64,000 nucleotides of DNA from Candidatus Fredericiella danica (GTDB lineage Bacteria > Chloroflexota > Anaerolineae > Caldilineales > Caldilineaceae): contig JADJPH010000007.1 of NCBI GenBank assembly GCA_016713335.1, positions 1 through 64,000 on the forward strand, written 5' to 3'. How positions within the stretch are numbered: position 1 is the stretch's first letter; every line of letters begins with the position of its first letter. The notes under the pieces were generated by a model that worked only from the letters and a program-made list of their open reading frames with translations, searched no databases and was not told where the DNA came from. This document shows, piece by piece, positions 39,272 through 47,594 of the stretch. The translations under genes were made by a program, and so were the position numbers.

Positions 39272-39649
39272 ATGAACCACTTATGGCATATTGCCGGTCA
39301 CTTGTCGCCTATGACTATGTCTGAACCGCATCTGGAACAAACCGACGCAATGACCCTGGCCGAGTTCGATATCGATCTGGCCGAAGAGGAACAGTTGGAG
39401 CGGCGCTGGTTTGTCCTGATTCACAATGACGATATCACCCCGTTTGATTACGTCATCCGTATTCTGACCAACTTGTTCCTCCTCTCCGAAGAGATGGCCG
39501 AACACGTGGCGCAGACTGCACACAGCGAAGGGAAGGCGGTCGTCGTCGTGCGCCCGCGGCCTGAAGCCGAGCGGCTGGTCAGGGTCGCACGTTCGCGGGC
39601 CCGCCTCGACGGTTACCCGCTGACATTTAGCATTGAGCCGGAAGCTTGA
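39272..39649 (+). CDS. clpS: ATP-dependent Clp protease adaptor ClpS
   Basis: 125 aa from the ATG at 39272; a second ATG at 39317 (MSEPHLEQTDAM) would give the more usual 110. ClpS delivers N-degron substrates to ClpA/ClpC. Core motifs: WFVLIHNDDITPFDYVI (binding-pocket Asn-Asp-Asp), FLLSEEMAEHVAQTAHSEGKAVVVV (the conserved His-x-x-Gly region) and Glu/Arg C-terminus. The TATAAT at 39251 supports a start after 39263. No clpA/clpC is adjacent. Confidence 0.92.
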   Translation: MNHLWHIAGHLSPMTMSEPHLEQTDAMTLAEFDIDLAEEEQLERRWFVLIHNDDITPFDYVIRILTNLFLLSEEMAEHVAQTAHSEGKAVVVVRPRPEAERLVRVARSRARLDGYPLTFSIEPEA

Positions 39650-40180
39650 TGTCTGACCTGCCCTCCTCAGAGCCTGACTGGGTTCATGGTCATCCCCACG
39701 AACCAAATCCTGCACCGCCCTCAGCCGATCCGACCATCGCGCTCGACTTGCCCCAGGGCAGACAAGAGTTGCTCACGGTTGCCGATTTGACCCGTTTGCC
39801 GCAGCAGCAGGTCGACGGCTGCTACGTCGTCAGCACGGGACATGGCCGATCGGGACCGTTTCGATTTACCGGGGTCATCCTCCTGGAACTGTTGCGTGCA
39901 CGGTGGCCCAGCGTTGACACGCTCCATCATGTGGACGTAATCGCCGCCGATGGCTTTGGCACGCCTGACACTGGCGGATCTGGACCCAGGTCCGCCGCAA
40001 CGCCCGCCCTTTCTGGCGCTTCAACTCGATGGGCAGCCGCTCCTGCGCTCCCCAGGGTCTGGTGCGCCTCATTGCACCTGAAGAGACCACGGATGCCCTA
40101 CGGCAGGTCAAGTGGGTGAGCCGCATTGTCGTTATAACTGGGTACGCACCATCAACGGGTGGAACTCATGGAGACGATTA
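39649..40180 (+). CDS. molybdopterin-dependent oxidoreductase-like domain protein (two frameshifts)
   Basis: Start ATG 39649 overlaps the clpS stop. The N-terminal part (VADLTRLPQQQVDGCYVVSTGHG, GPFRFTGVILLELL) resembles the sulfite-oxidase molybdopterin domain but is short (about 177 aa when frames are joined). The frame moves near 39963 to LTLADLDPGPPQRPPFLALQ and near 40052 to LVRLIAPEETTDALRQVKW, ending at 40180. The usual Cys ligand region appears as DGCYVV. Likely a stand-alone sulfite-oxidase-type domain; cofactor binding is uncertain. Confidence 0.55.
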
Positions 40181-40716
40181 GGACGCTTCGGCGCACTCCC
40201 ATTGCACTGCCCGGGGAGGGACGGTTTCTTGGTGTCGAACAACATGCCGTCGAGTTTCCCAGTGGTGTTGTGATCGATGACTGGATGTGGGTCATCACCC
40301 CGGAGTTCGTCAACATCCTGCCCAGGATGCAGGATGGTCGTTATCTCTGTTACCGGCAGGCCAAATATGCCGCCGATGGGCTCACGTTGGGCGTGCCCGG
40401 TGGTTACCTTGAGCCGGGCGAAGCACCCCTTGCTGCCGCACAACGCGAGTTGCTTGAGGAGACTGGCTGCACAGCGACGGGCTGGATCCCACTGGGGGCG
40501 TACGTCGTCGACGGCAACCGCGGCAGTGGTCGGGGACACTTCTTCCTGGCGACCGGGGTGGAATACCGGCAGCCGATCAACGCCGATGACCTTGAAGACC
40601 TGGAACCCATCCTGCTCACGCGCCATGAACTAGAAGCGGCGCTGCTGAAGGGTGAGTTCCAGGTGATGCCGTGGACTGCTTGCATCGCGCTAGCGTTGCT
40701 GCACGAGCAAGAATAG
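40168..40716 (+). CDS. Nudix hydrolase
   Basis: 183 aa. Nudix box GGYLEPGEAPLAAAQRELLEETG matches GX5EX7REUXEEXGU exactly. N-terminal beta domain with VVIDDWMWVITPEFVNIL and C-terminal DDLEDLEPILLTRHELEAAL resemble ADP-ribose/sugar pyrophosphatases. ATG at 40168 chosen (GTG at 40159 also in frame); GTGGAA precedes it. Substrate not predictable. Confidence 0.88.
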   Translation: METIRTLRRTPIALPGEGRFLGVEQHAVEFPSGVVIDDWMWVITPEFVNILPRMQDGRYLCYRQAKYAADGLTLGVPGGYLEPGEAPLAAAQRELLEETGCTATGWIPLGAYVVDGNRGSGRGHFFLATGVEYRQPINADDLEDLEPILLTRHELEAALLKGEFQVMPWTACIALALLHEQE

Positions 40717-40721
40717 CGATG

Positions 40722-41129
40722 CTACTCCTCGTCAGTGCCTGCGGCCGGCATTTGAATATCGATGACCTCGCCATGAAAATCGATGACAACCCGGAAGCCG
40801 AGCATGCCCAACCACTGTCGCGCGTCTTCGGGGATGGTTTGCCCGACCGCGTCTTCCATGTGATCGATCGTTGATTCCACCGCGGCTTTTGTGAAGAGGT
40901 CATCTTTCCCCATCATCTCCAGCATGGTGCTGACTGCGATCTGGCGATTGTCCTGCACCTGCTCGCGCATGAAGCGCAGCACCTGGCGATCCACCTGTGC
41001 GGCGTCGACGAACCGGCGAAAGTCTTCGTCATAGACAACATAACAGGCATCGCTTCCTACGAAGTCTACTTCGGCAGGACGACCGCTTTCGTCAAACACC
41101 AGACCACCAAACATCGCAGTTTGCGCCAT
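40722..41129 (-). CDS. conserved hypothetical protein
   Basis: 135 aa, function unknown. AAGGAG five bases upstream of ATG 41129 supports the start. An N-terminal hydrophobic-poor region (MFGGLVFDESGRPAEVDFVGSD) ends with a helical part (RRFVDAAQVDRQVLRFMREQ) and a C-terminal beta segment (GFRVVIDFHGEVIDIQMP). No motif recognised. It is 9 bp from the epimerase gene on the same strand, probably co-transcribed. Confidence 0.7.
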   Translation of the reverse strand: MAQTAMFGGLVFDESGRPAEVDFVGSDACYVVYDEDFRRFVDAAQVDRQVLRFMREQVQDNRQIAVSTMLEMMGKDDLFTKAAVESTIDHMEDAVGQTIPEDARQWLGMLGFRVVIDFHGEVIDIQMPAAGTDEE

Positions 41130-41138
41130 AGTCACTCC

Positions 41139-41936
41139 TTACTTGCCCGCAAGAAACGCATGGCTGCGCTGGATGCTGGCGATCGGGTCAGTTGGCTGGT
41201 CATGCTCGACGATCAACCATTCGACGCCGGCCGCTTTGGCCGCGGGCAGAATTGCATTCCAATCCAACTTGCCGGAACCGACGTCCGCCAGACCACGCTG
41301 CGCTGCATCGTCGCCCAGATCCTTTGCATGAATGCGGGACACGCGCCCGGCGTACCTGGCCAGCAAATCGGTTACACTTTGCCCGCCAAATTCGACCCAG
41401 GCCACATCCATTTCAAAGCCCACATTCTCCGGTTCTGCGGCGCCGAGCAGCCATTCAATGGCCGGTTTGCCGTCGATCACCTTCATCTCGAAGTCGTGGT
41501 TGTGGTACATGAATTGCATGCCCGCCATCCGGCAACGCCGCCCCAACTGATTGAGCCGCCGGCCAAGCGCCTCCCAACTGGCGGCAGTGGCGCCGCGGAC
41601 ACTCTCCGCGACCCAGGGGACAATGATCGTATCGTTGCCCACGGCCTTTTGGAATTTCACCACGCCCGGCAGATCCGCTTCGACCATATCGAGGCTGATG
41701 TGGGCAGAGCCCACCTGCAAACCATTTGCTTCAACTTTTGCGCGTAACACGTCCGCCGGCAGTCCATAATTGCCGGCCAGTTCGACGCCGGTATATCCGG
41801 TCTGTGCGACAGCCGCCAGCAGTTCGTCGGGCGGGATGGTGAGTGAGCGCAGTGTGTACAACTGCACGGCCAACGGGAATGATGGGCGCTCCACCGCGGC
41901 GGACGGTTCAGTTGTTTGCTTCTTCGCTTTCGGCAT
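41139..41936 (-). CDS. sugar phosphate isomerase/epimerase (xylose-isomerase-like TIM barrel)
   Basis: 265 aa. AP-endonuclease-2/xylose-isomerase fold: FPLAVQLYTLRSLT, YTGVELAGNYGL, MYHNHDFEMKV, GFEMDVAWVEFGG and SRIHAKDLGD carry the metal-binding acids and His residues in the usual order. Related to IolE/IolH-type enzymes and DUF-type epimerases of unknown substrate. Upstream of the 135-aa protein. Confidence 0.87.
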   Translation of the reverse strand: MPKAKKQTTEPSAAVERPSFPLAVQLYTLRSLTIPPDELLAAVAQTGYTGVELAGNYGLPADVLRAKVEANGLQVGSAHISLDMVEADLPGVVKFQKAVGNDTIIVPWVAESVRGATAASWEALGRRLNQLGRRCRMAGMQFMYHNHDFEMKVIDGKPAIEWLLGAAEPENVGFEMDVAWVEFGGQSVTDLLARYAGRVSRIHAKDLGDDAAQRGLADVGSGKLDWNAILPAAKAAGVEWLIVEHDQPTDPIASIQRSHAFLAGK

Positions 41937-42031
41937 GAGTCTGGTTTCCTTGTATCGAATCTTTGCCTATCTGGGATTCATTTTTGAATTCCCTACATTC
42001 TACCATTGGCCGGCGTTGATGCGGAGTCGCC

Positions 42032-44384
42032 TTAGTTTCTGCCGGCGATGCGTTCGGTCAGCCCGGTGTAGCGGCTCGCCACGGAGCCGTTGCGCACGGC
42101 CAGAGAGATTGCCTGCTGCTGGCCCACCAGGACCACCAATTGGCGCGCGCGTGACCCCGGTGTAGAGCAGGTTGCGCTGCAGCATCATATAGTGCGAGGT
42201 CAGCACGGGCACGACCACGGCGGGGAACTCGCTGCCCTGGCTCTTGTGTACGCTGACGGCATAGGCATGCACCAGCTCGTCCAACTCCAGGAAGGCATAC
42301 TCGACAGGACGGCCATCAACGTGACGGCGATGCGATGCATCTCCAAATCCAACTCGGTGATGCGCCCCATGTCTCCATTGTAGACGTCCTTGTCATAGTT
42401 GTTGCGGATTTGCATCACACGATCACCCAACCGGTAGACTCGATTGCCGATATTCTTTTCGGGACGCCCGTTGGCAGGTGGGTTGAGCGCCGCCTGCAAC
42501 GCTGCGTTTAGCGCACTCACGCCTGCCGCGCCCCGATGCATGGGACTCAGGACCTGGATATCGTCCTGCGCCAGGCCAAACCGCCGCGGGATCCGCTCCG
42601 TCACCAACTCGACGCAGAGGCGCGCCGCCTGTTCCGGATCGTCAGATTTGAAGATAAAGAAATCATTCGTCGTCTTGTTGTCCAGCAGCGGTAATTCGCC
42701 ACGATTGATCCGGTGTGCATTTTCAATAATGTAGGAGCCTGCCGCCTGGCGAAAGATGGTCTCCAAGCGCACGACCGCCGCCCCTTTACCAATGGCAGTT
42801 GCCCCGGACGGTTCGCCGCATGCTTCGATGATGTCGCGCAGGACATTGCCGGGACCAACGCTGGGCAGTTGATCGGCGTCGCCGACGAACAGCACATGCA
42901 TCCCTGACGGGACTGCCTTGAGCAGGTTGTTCGTCAACACAATATCCAGCATAGACGCTTCGTCCACGATCAGCAGGTCACCTTCAAGCGGATTGTCTTC
43001 GTTGCGCTGGAACGTAAACCCCTCGCCCGGCTTGAATTCTAGCAACCGATGAACAGTACGTGCTTCGCGGCTGGTCGTTTCACTTAGGCGTTTGGCGGCG
43101 CGGCCGGTTGGCGCCGCCAGGTCACACGCCGCCGCGCCGCTTCGCAAAGCTGCAGAATCGTGCGTACTGTGGTCGTCTTGCCTGTGCCCGGCCCGCCTGT
43201 CAGCACCGCCAGCCGATGCACCAGCGCCTGCCGCACCGCATGGCGTTGCTGTGGCGCCAACGCAATGCCTGCTGCGGTCTCCGCCGTGGCCAACAGGCGC
43301 ACACACTCGATGTCGGTGGCGTCTTGGAAGATGTCGAGCCGGCTGCGGCCTTCTCTGACCAGGCGCTGCAAGCGACTGGCGACGCCCGTTTCACTGTAGT
43401 AGAGGGGGGTAAGGTAGATCGCCTGTTCCTGTTGCAGCATCCGCTGCGCCTGATCCACGGTCACGGCTGCATACAGTTGGCCCTGCTCGGCGATGAGCCG
43501 CGGCGCCTGGTTTGGGGATGTGGCAGCCGCCGGCACGAGCGCCTCGGCGCCAGGGGAAGGCGCAATCTTGATCTGGGCATCTGCCCAGAGGCGGGCAATG
43601 CCCAGCGCTACCTGCGCCGGTTCCACCGCCAGCAGTTCGGCGGTGAGTTTGACCAACTCACCGGTCGGGAGATACACATGCCCATCGTCACTGCCCGCAT
43701 TTAGCGCATAGGCCACGCCTGCCGCCACCCGCTCCGGCGCATCATGGGGTAGCCCCAGGGATTGTGCAATCTTGTCGGCGGTAAGAAACCCGATACCAAA
43801 GATGTCGCGCGCCAGACGATAAGGATCGGTGCGGACGATAGCAATGGCATCGTTGCCGTACTGCTTATAGATCTTTGTAGCCAGGCTGGTGGTGATGCCG
43901 TGGCTTTGTAGGAACAACATGACTTCTTTGATGGCGCGCTGTTCCGCCCACGCGCTAACGATCGTTTCTGCACGTTTTTGCCCCACGCCCGGGACTTCAA
44001 CGAGGCGTTCGGGCGTGGTTTCGATCACCGCCAACGTCGCTACGCCAAAGAAGCCGACGATCCGCTTGGCGGTCACCGGGGCCGACGCCCCGAATGAGAC
44101 CACTCCCCAGGTATTTTTCCATCCCGGCCACGGTGGCGGGTAACACAGGACGTAGGTGTTCAACGGCGAACTGCCGGCCGTAATCAGGGGTGGATCGTCC
44201 AGCGCCCCGTGAGTTCAACGCACTCGCCGACATTGATGCCCATCATCAAGCCTACGACTGCCACCTCGCGCTCAGGCAGGCCGAAAGCGCCCTGCCTGGA
44301 TTCAGGCGCGAGTTTCGCAACGGTGTAGCCACTTTCTTCGTTATGATAGGTGATACGCTCCACCACGCCGCGCAGGGTGTCCAT
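42032..44384 (-). CDS. recD2: RecD2-like helicase (five frameshifts)
   Basis: RecD2 is a 5'-3' SF1B DNA helicase found without RecBC. Pieces in order: 44384-44184 (MDTLRGVVERITYHNEESGYTV, OB-like N-terminus), a second frame near 44230-44080 (DYGRQFAVEHLRPVLPATVAG, KYLGSGLI), 44163-43084 (VTAKRIVGFFG, helix-hairpin-helix; Walker A LTGGPGTGKTTT), 43306-42200 (APTGRAAKRLS, LLIVDEASMLD, LFVGDADQLPSVG) and 42284-42032 (VHKSQGSEFPAVVV, YTGVTRA, then RYTGLTERIAG to TTA at 42032). Breaks near 44190, 44080, 43100, 42325 and 42155. All motifs are present, so single-base errors are more likely than decay, but this is the most broken gene here. Confidence 0.85.
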
Positions 44385-44442
44385 GGCTGCGTTTTACCAC
44401 TGACGGCAGGAGAACGCCAATCGCACTATCGCACTCTACATT

Positions 44443-44470
44443 TTGTCATTTGTACAATTTCTGTTATGCT
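44443..44470 (+). promoter_or_regulatory. promoter for rpsO-pnp
   Basis: -35 TTGTCA (44443-44448), 16-bp spacer, extended -10 TGTTATGCT ending at 44470; about 125 bp upstream of rpsO. Confidence 0.6.
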
Positions 44471-44596
44471 ATTGCATTGAACGAGCTGGATCATGCGCCC
44501 GGTACAGCGGTGCTCCGGCCGTGATGGCCCACTTTATCGGGGCATCAGGATTGATTCATTCGTCTGCATCGATAAAAAGACAGGAGTACCGTAACT

Positions 44597-44860
44597 ATGG
44601 CGAAGGCGCAAAAGGCGCAACTGATCGAGGAATACCGGATCAACGAAACTGACACCGGGTCGCCTGAAGTACAGGTGGCATTGTTGACCAATCGCATCAA
44701 TGCCTTGATTGATCATCTGAACAAGCACAAACACGACGAAGGGTCGCGGCGAGGCTTGCTCAAATTGGTGGGCCAGCGCAGGCGCCACCTGGCGTATCTC
44801 AAGCGGAAAGATACGCAGCGGTATCAAGCGCTGATCCAGCGACTGGGTCTGCGCAAATAG
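44597..44860 (+). CDS. rpsO: 30S ribosomal protein S15
   Basis: 87 aa, standard S15 length. Motifs LIEEYRINETDTGSPEVQVALLT, INALIDHLNKHKHDEGSRRGLLKLVGQRRR and HLAYLKRKDTQRYQALIQRLGLR cover the 16S and S6-S18 contacts. AGGAG about ten bases upstream. The rpsO-pnp order is the classic arrangement in many bacteria. Confidence 0.98.
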   Translation: MAKAQKAQLIEEYRINETDTGSPEVQVALLTNRINALIDHLNKHKHDEGSRRGLLKLVGQRRRHLAYLKRKDTQRYQALIQRLGLRK

Positions 44861-45291
44861 ATGGGATGAAGAAGGGGGGGCGTCACGAGCGATGCGGCGC
44901 CTGCCCTTCTTGCTAGTCAGGCAAAGCATAGTAAACGCAGGGCGAAACGCCGGCTGTAATGCTGGCCTGGGTGGAACGGGGTCCGGCATTGGAGAGCGCA
45001 ACCAAAAGCATTTTTGGTGATGGTCTCCAGTTCCGCACCTCGGCCATGTTTCCACTCCGCGTCTGCTGTGCCTGGCCTGTTGGATTAGGATGAGCTTTCG
45101 AGGCACAAAGACGTCGTCGCGAGACACATCGATACACTACCTTCAAGACGCAGTGAGGCACAACGAGCACAGCCTGATGGGCCGTTTCGTCTTGCCTGCA
45201 CGAAGCGTCTTTTTTGCGTGTTGATCGATTGTGGATTCGCACCCCATCGAACTGTCCTGAGGGCTCCACAGCACTACATAAGGTAAGGAAA
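44861..45291 (+). other. rpsO-pnp intergenic leader, 430 bp, no gene recognised
   Basis: Contains a possible hairpin at 44870-44912 (AAGAAGGG / CCCTTCTT around a GC-rich loop) just after rpsO, an unassigned GC-rich stretch, and an intrinsic-terminator-like hairpin at 45183-45215. I see no convincing open frame and no tRNA, RNase P, SRP or tmRNA motif. It may encode an unrecognised RNA or hold pnp autoregulatory structure. Confidence 0.4.
45183..45215 (+). terminator. intrinsic terminator/attenuator upstream of pnp
   Basis: CGTTTCGT / ACGAAGCG (45183-45190, 45200-45207; one G-U), 9-nt loop, then TCTTTTTT. It lies 77 bp before the pnp ATG, so it could attenuate pnp or end an RNA made from the leader. 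Confidence 0.65.
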
Positions 45292-47594
45292 ATGCAACTA
45301 TTTCAAGGTACGAAAGTGTACACAACCGAAGTTGGCGGTCGCATGCTCAGCATCGAGACCGGCCTGCTTGCGCCGCAAGCTGGCGGCGCCGTCACCGTCC
45401 GTTACGGTGACACCGTCCTCCTGGCCACCGCCACCACAAGCAAAGATGTGCGGCCTGGGATCAACTTCTTCCCGATGACGGTCGAATTCGAGGAGAAACT
45501 ATACGCAGCCGGTCGCATCCCTGGCAGCTTCTTTCGCCGCGAGGGCAAGCCGAGCGAACAGGCAATCTTGATGTCACGTCTGATCGACCGCCCATTGCGC
45601 CCACTCTTCCCAAAAGGAATGCGCAATGAGGTCCAGATCATCGTGACCGCCCTGGCGACCGATGGCGAAAATCTGATGGACCCGATCGCCATCATCGCAG
45701 CCTCCGCCGCGCTGAGCATCAGCGACATCCCGTGGAACGGCCCTGTGGCTGCGACCACGGTCGGCTTTGTGGATGGCGAATTCATCGTGAATCCCACCGC
45801 CGCGCAGATGGAACACAGCGGGCTGAACCTGGTGGCGGCCGGCACCGGCGACAACATCTTGATGGTCGAAGCGGGCGCCAATGAACTGCCCGAAGACATG
45901 ATGTTGGAGGCGTTGAAACTGGCGCACGAAAACAATCAGGCCGTCGTCGAACTGATCGCCAAGCTGCAGGCCGAAGTTGGCAAGGCAAAGATCGAGGTCG
46001 TGAGCTTCCTGCCGCCTGCAGAACTGGTCGACGAGGTCTCCAAACTGGTCTCGGCTAAGTTTGACGCTCTGCTGGCCCAGGGTTTGGGCAAGGTTGAACT
46101 CAACCACAATCTCGATGCCATCAAGGCGGAAATCAACGCGGCTTTCGCGGATCGCATTGCGGCGGCGCAGACGACGCAGCTTAACCTGGACGATGCGTTC
46201 GAGTCCGTGCTAAAGAAGGCCACGCGGAGCCGCATCCTGAAGAGCGGACTCCGGCCTGATGGTCGTAACACGACCACCATCCGTGCGATCAGCGCCCAGG
46301 TCGGTTGTCTGCCGCGTGTTCATGGCTCCGGCCTGTTCATGCGCGGTGAGACGCACGTCCTCACCATTGCCACGCTGGGTACGCCCGGCGATGCGCAACG
46401 GCTGGATACGCTGCAGCCCGCTGAAGACAAGCGCTATATGCACCACTATAACATGCCACCCTTCTCGACGGGTGAAGCTACGCCCATGCGTGGTCCCAAG
46501 CGTCGCGAGATCGGTCACGGCGCGCTCGCCGAACGTGCACTGGCGTCGGTCATCCCGGATGACTTCCCGTATACCCTGCGGCTGGTTTCCGAAGTCCTGA
46601 GTTCAAACGGTTCGACCAGCATGGGTTCCGTGTGCGGGAGCACACTGGCGCTCATGGATGCGGGCGTCCCGATCACTGCCCCGGTCGCCGGGATTGCGAT
46701 GGGTCTGATCCAGGATCAGGAGAGCGGTGAATATCAGGTGCTCAGCGACATCCAGGGGATGGAAGATGCCCTGGGCGATATGGATTTCAAAGTGGCCGGC
46801 ACGGCACACGGGATCACAGCGCTGCAGATGGACCTAAAAATCAAGGGGCTGGACTTTGACATCCTCCGCCGTGCACTCGACCAGGCGCGCGTCGGTCGCA
46901 TGCACATCATGAGCAAGATGTTGGAAGTCCTGCCGGAGACGCGGACCGCCTTGAGCCCGTATGCACCGCGCATTCTCACCCACCACATTGACCCCGAAAG
47001 ATCGGCAAGCTGATCGGCCCGGGTGGCAAGACGGTGCGTGGCCTGCAAGAGGCGTACAGTGTCAAGATCGACATCGAAGAAGATGGCACCGTCTATATCT
47101 CGGGCGAGGGCGCAAGCGCAGAGAAGGCGCTATACGAAGTGCAACGCATGACGGAAGAAGTGCAGGTGGGCAAGATTTACACCGGCACGGTCGTGCGCGT
47201 CGAACCCTGCGGCGCGTTCATCAATATCATGCCGGGCACGGATGGCATGGTGCATATCAGCCAGTTGGCCGACTACCGCGTCGACAAGGTGGAAGATATT
47301 GCCAAACTGGGTGACGAACTGACCGCGATGGTCATCGACGTGGATCCCTCCGGCAAAGTGCGTATGAGCCGCCAGGCGGTGCTGGAAGGGTGGAGCGTAG
47401 AAGAAGCGCAGTCCCGTGATCGCGGCTCGCGCGGCAGTGGTGGCGGCAGACCTGGGGGCAGCGGTGGTGATCGCGGCCCACGCCGTGATGGCGACCAGGG
47501 CGGCTACGCCGAAACCCGCGATGCGCGAGCAGGATACCTTCTCTTGATTGGCGGCCCAGGTCGATACAACACCGGCATCGGTGGGATGACTTGA
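45292..47594 (+). CDS. pnp: polyribonucleotide nucleotidyltransferase (PNPase), one frameshift
   Basis: Phosphorolytic 3'-5' RNA degradation, core of RNA decay machinery. ATG 45292 follows AAGGTAAGGAAA. Two RNase PH domains (VTVRYGDTVLLATATTSK; RGETHVLTIATLG; LRLVSEVLSSNGSTSMGSVCG), linker helices, then KH (GPGGKTVRGLQE) and S1 (GKIYTGTVVRVEPCGAFINIMPG). The frame breaks near 46993: CCCGAAAGATCGG would need one more A (CCCGAAAAGATCGG) to join HHIDPE to KIGKLIGPGG. The C-terminal tail is Gly/Arg/Asp-rich; its last residues may be out of frame because the open frame overlaps the convergent gene. Confidence 0.96.

Noticed and set aside
44930..45180. RNase P, tmRNA, SRP or tRNA gene in the pnp leader
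   Set aside because: No characteristic conserved motif or cloverleaf could be found by eye.
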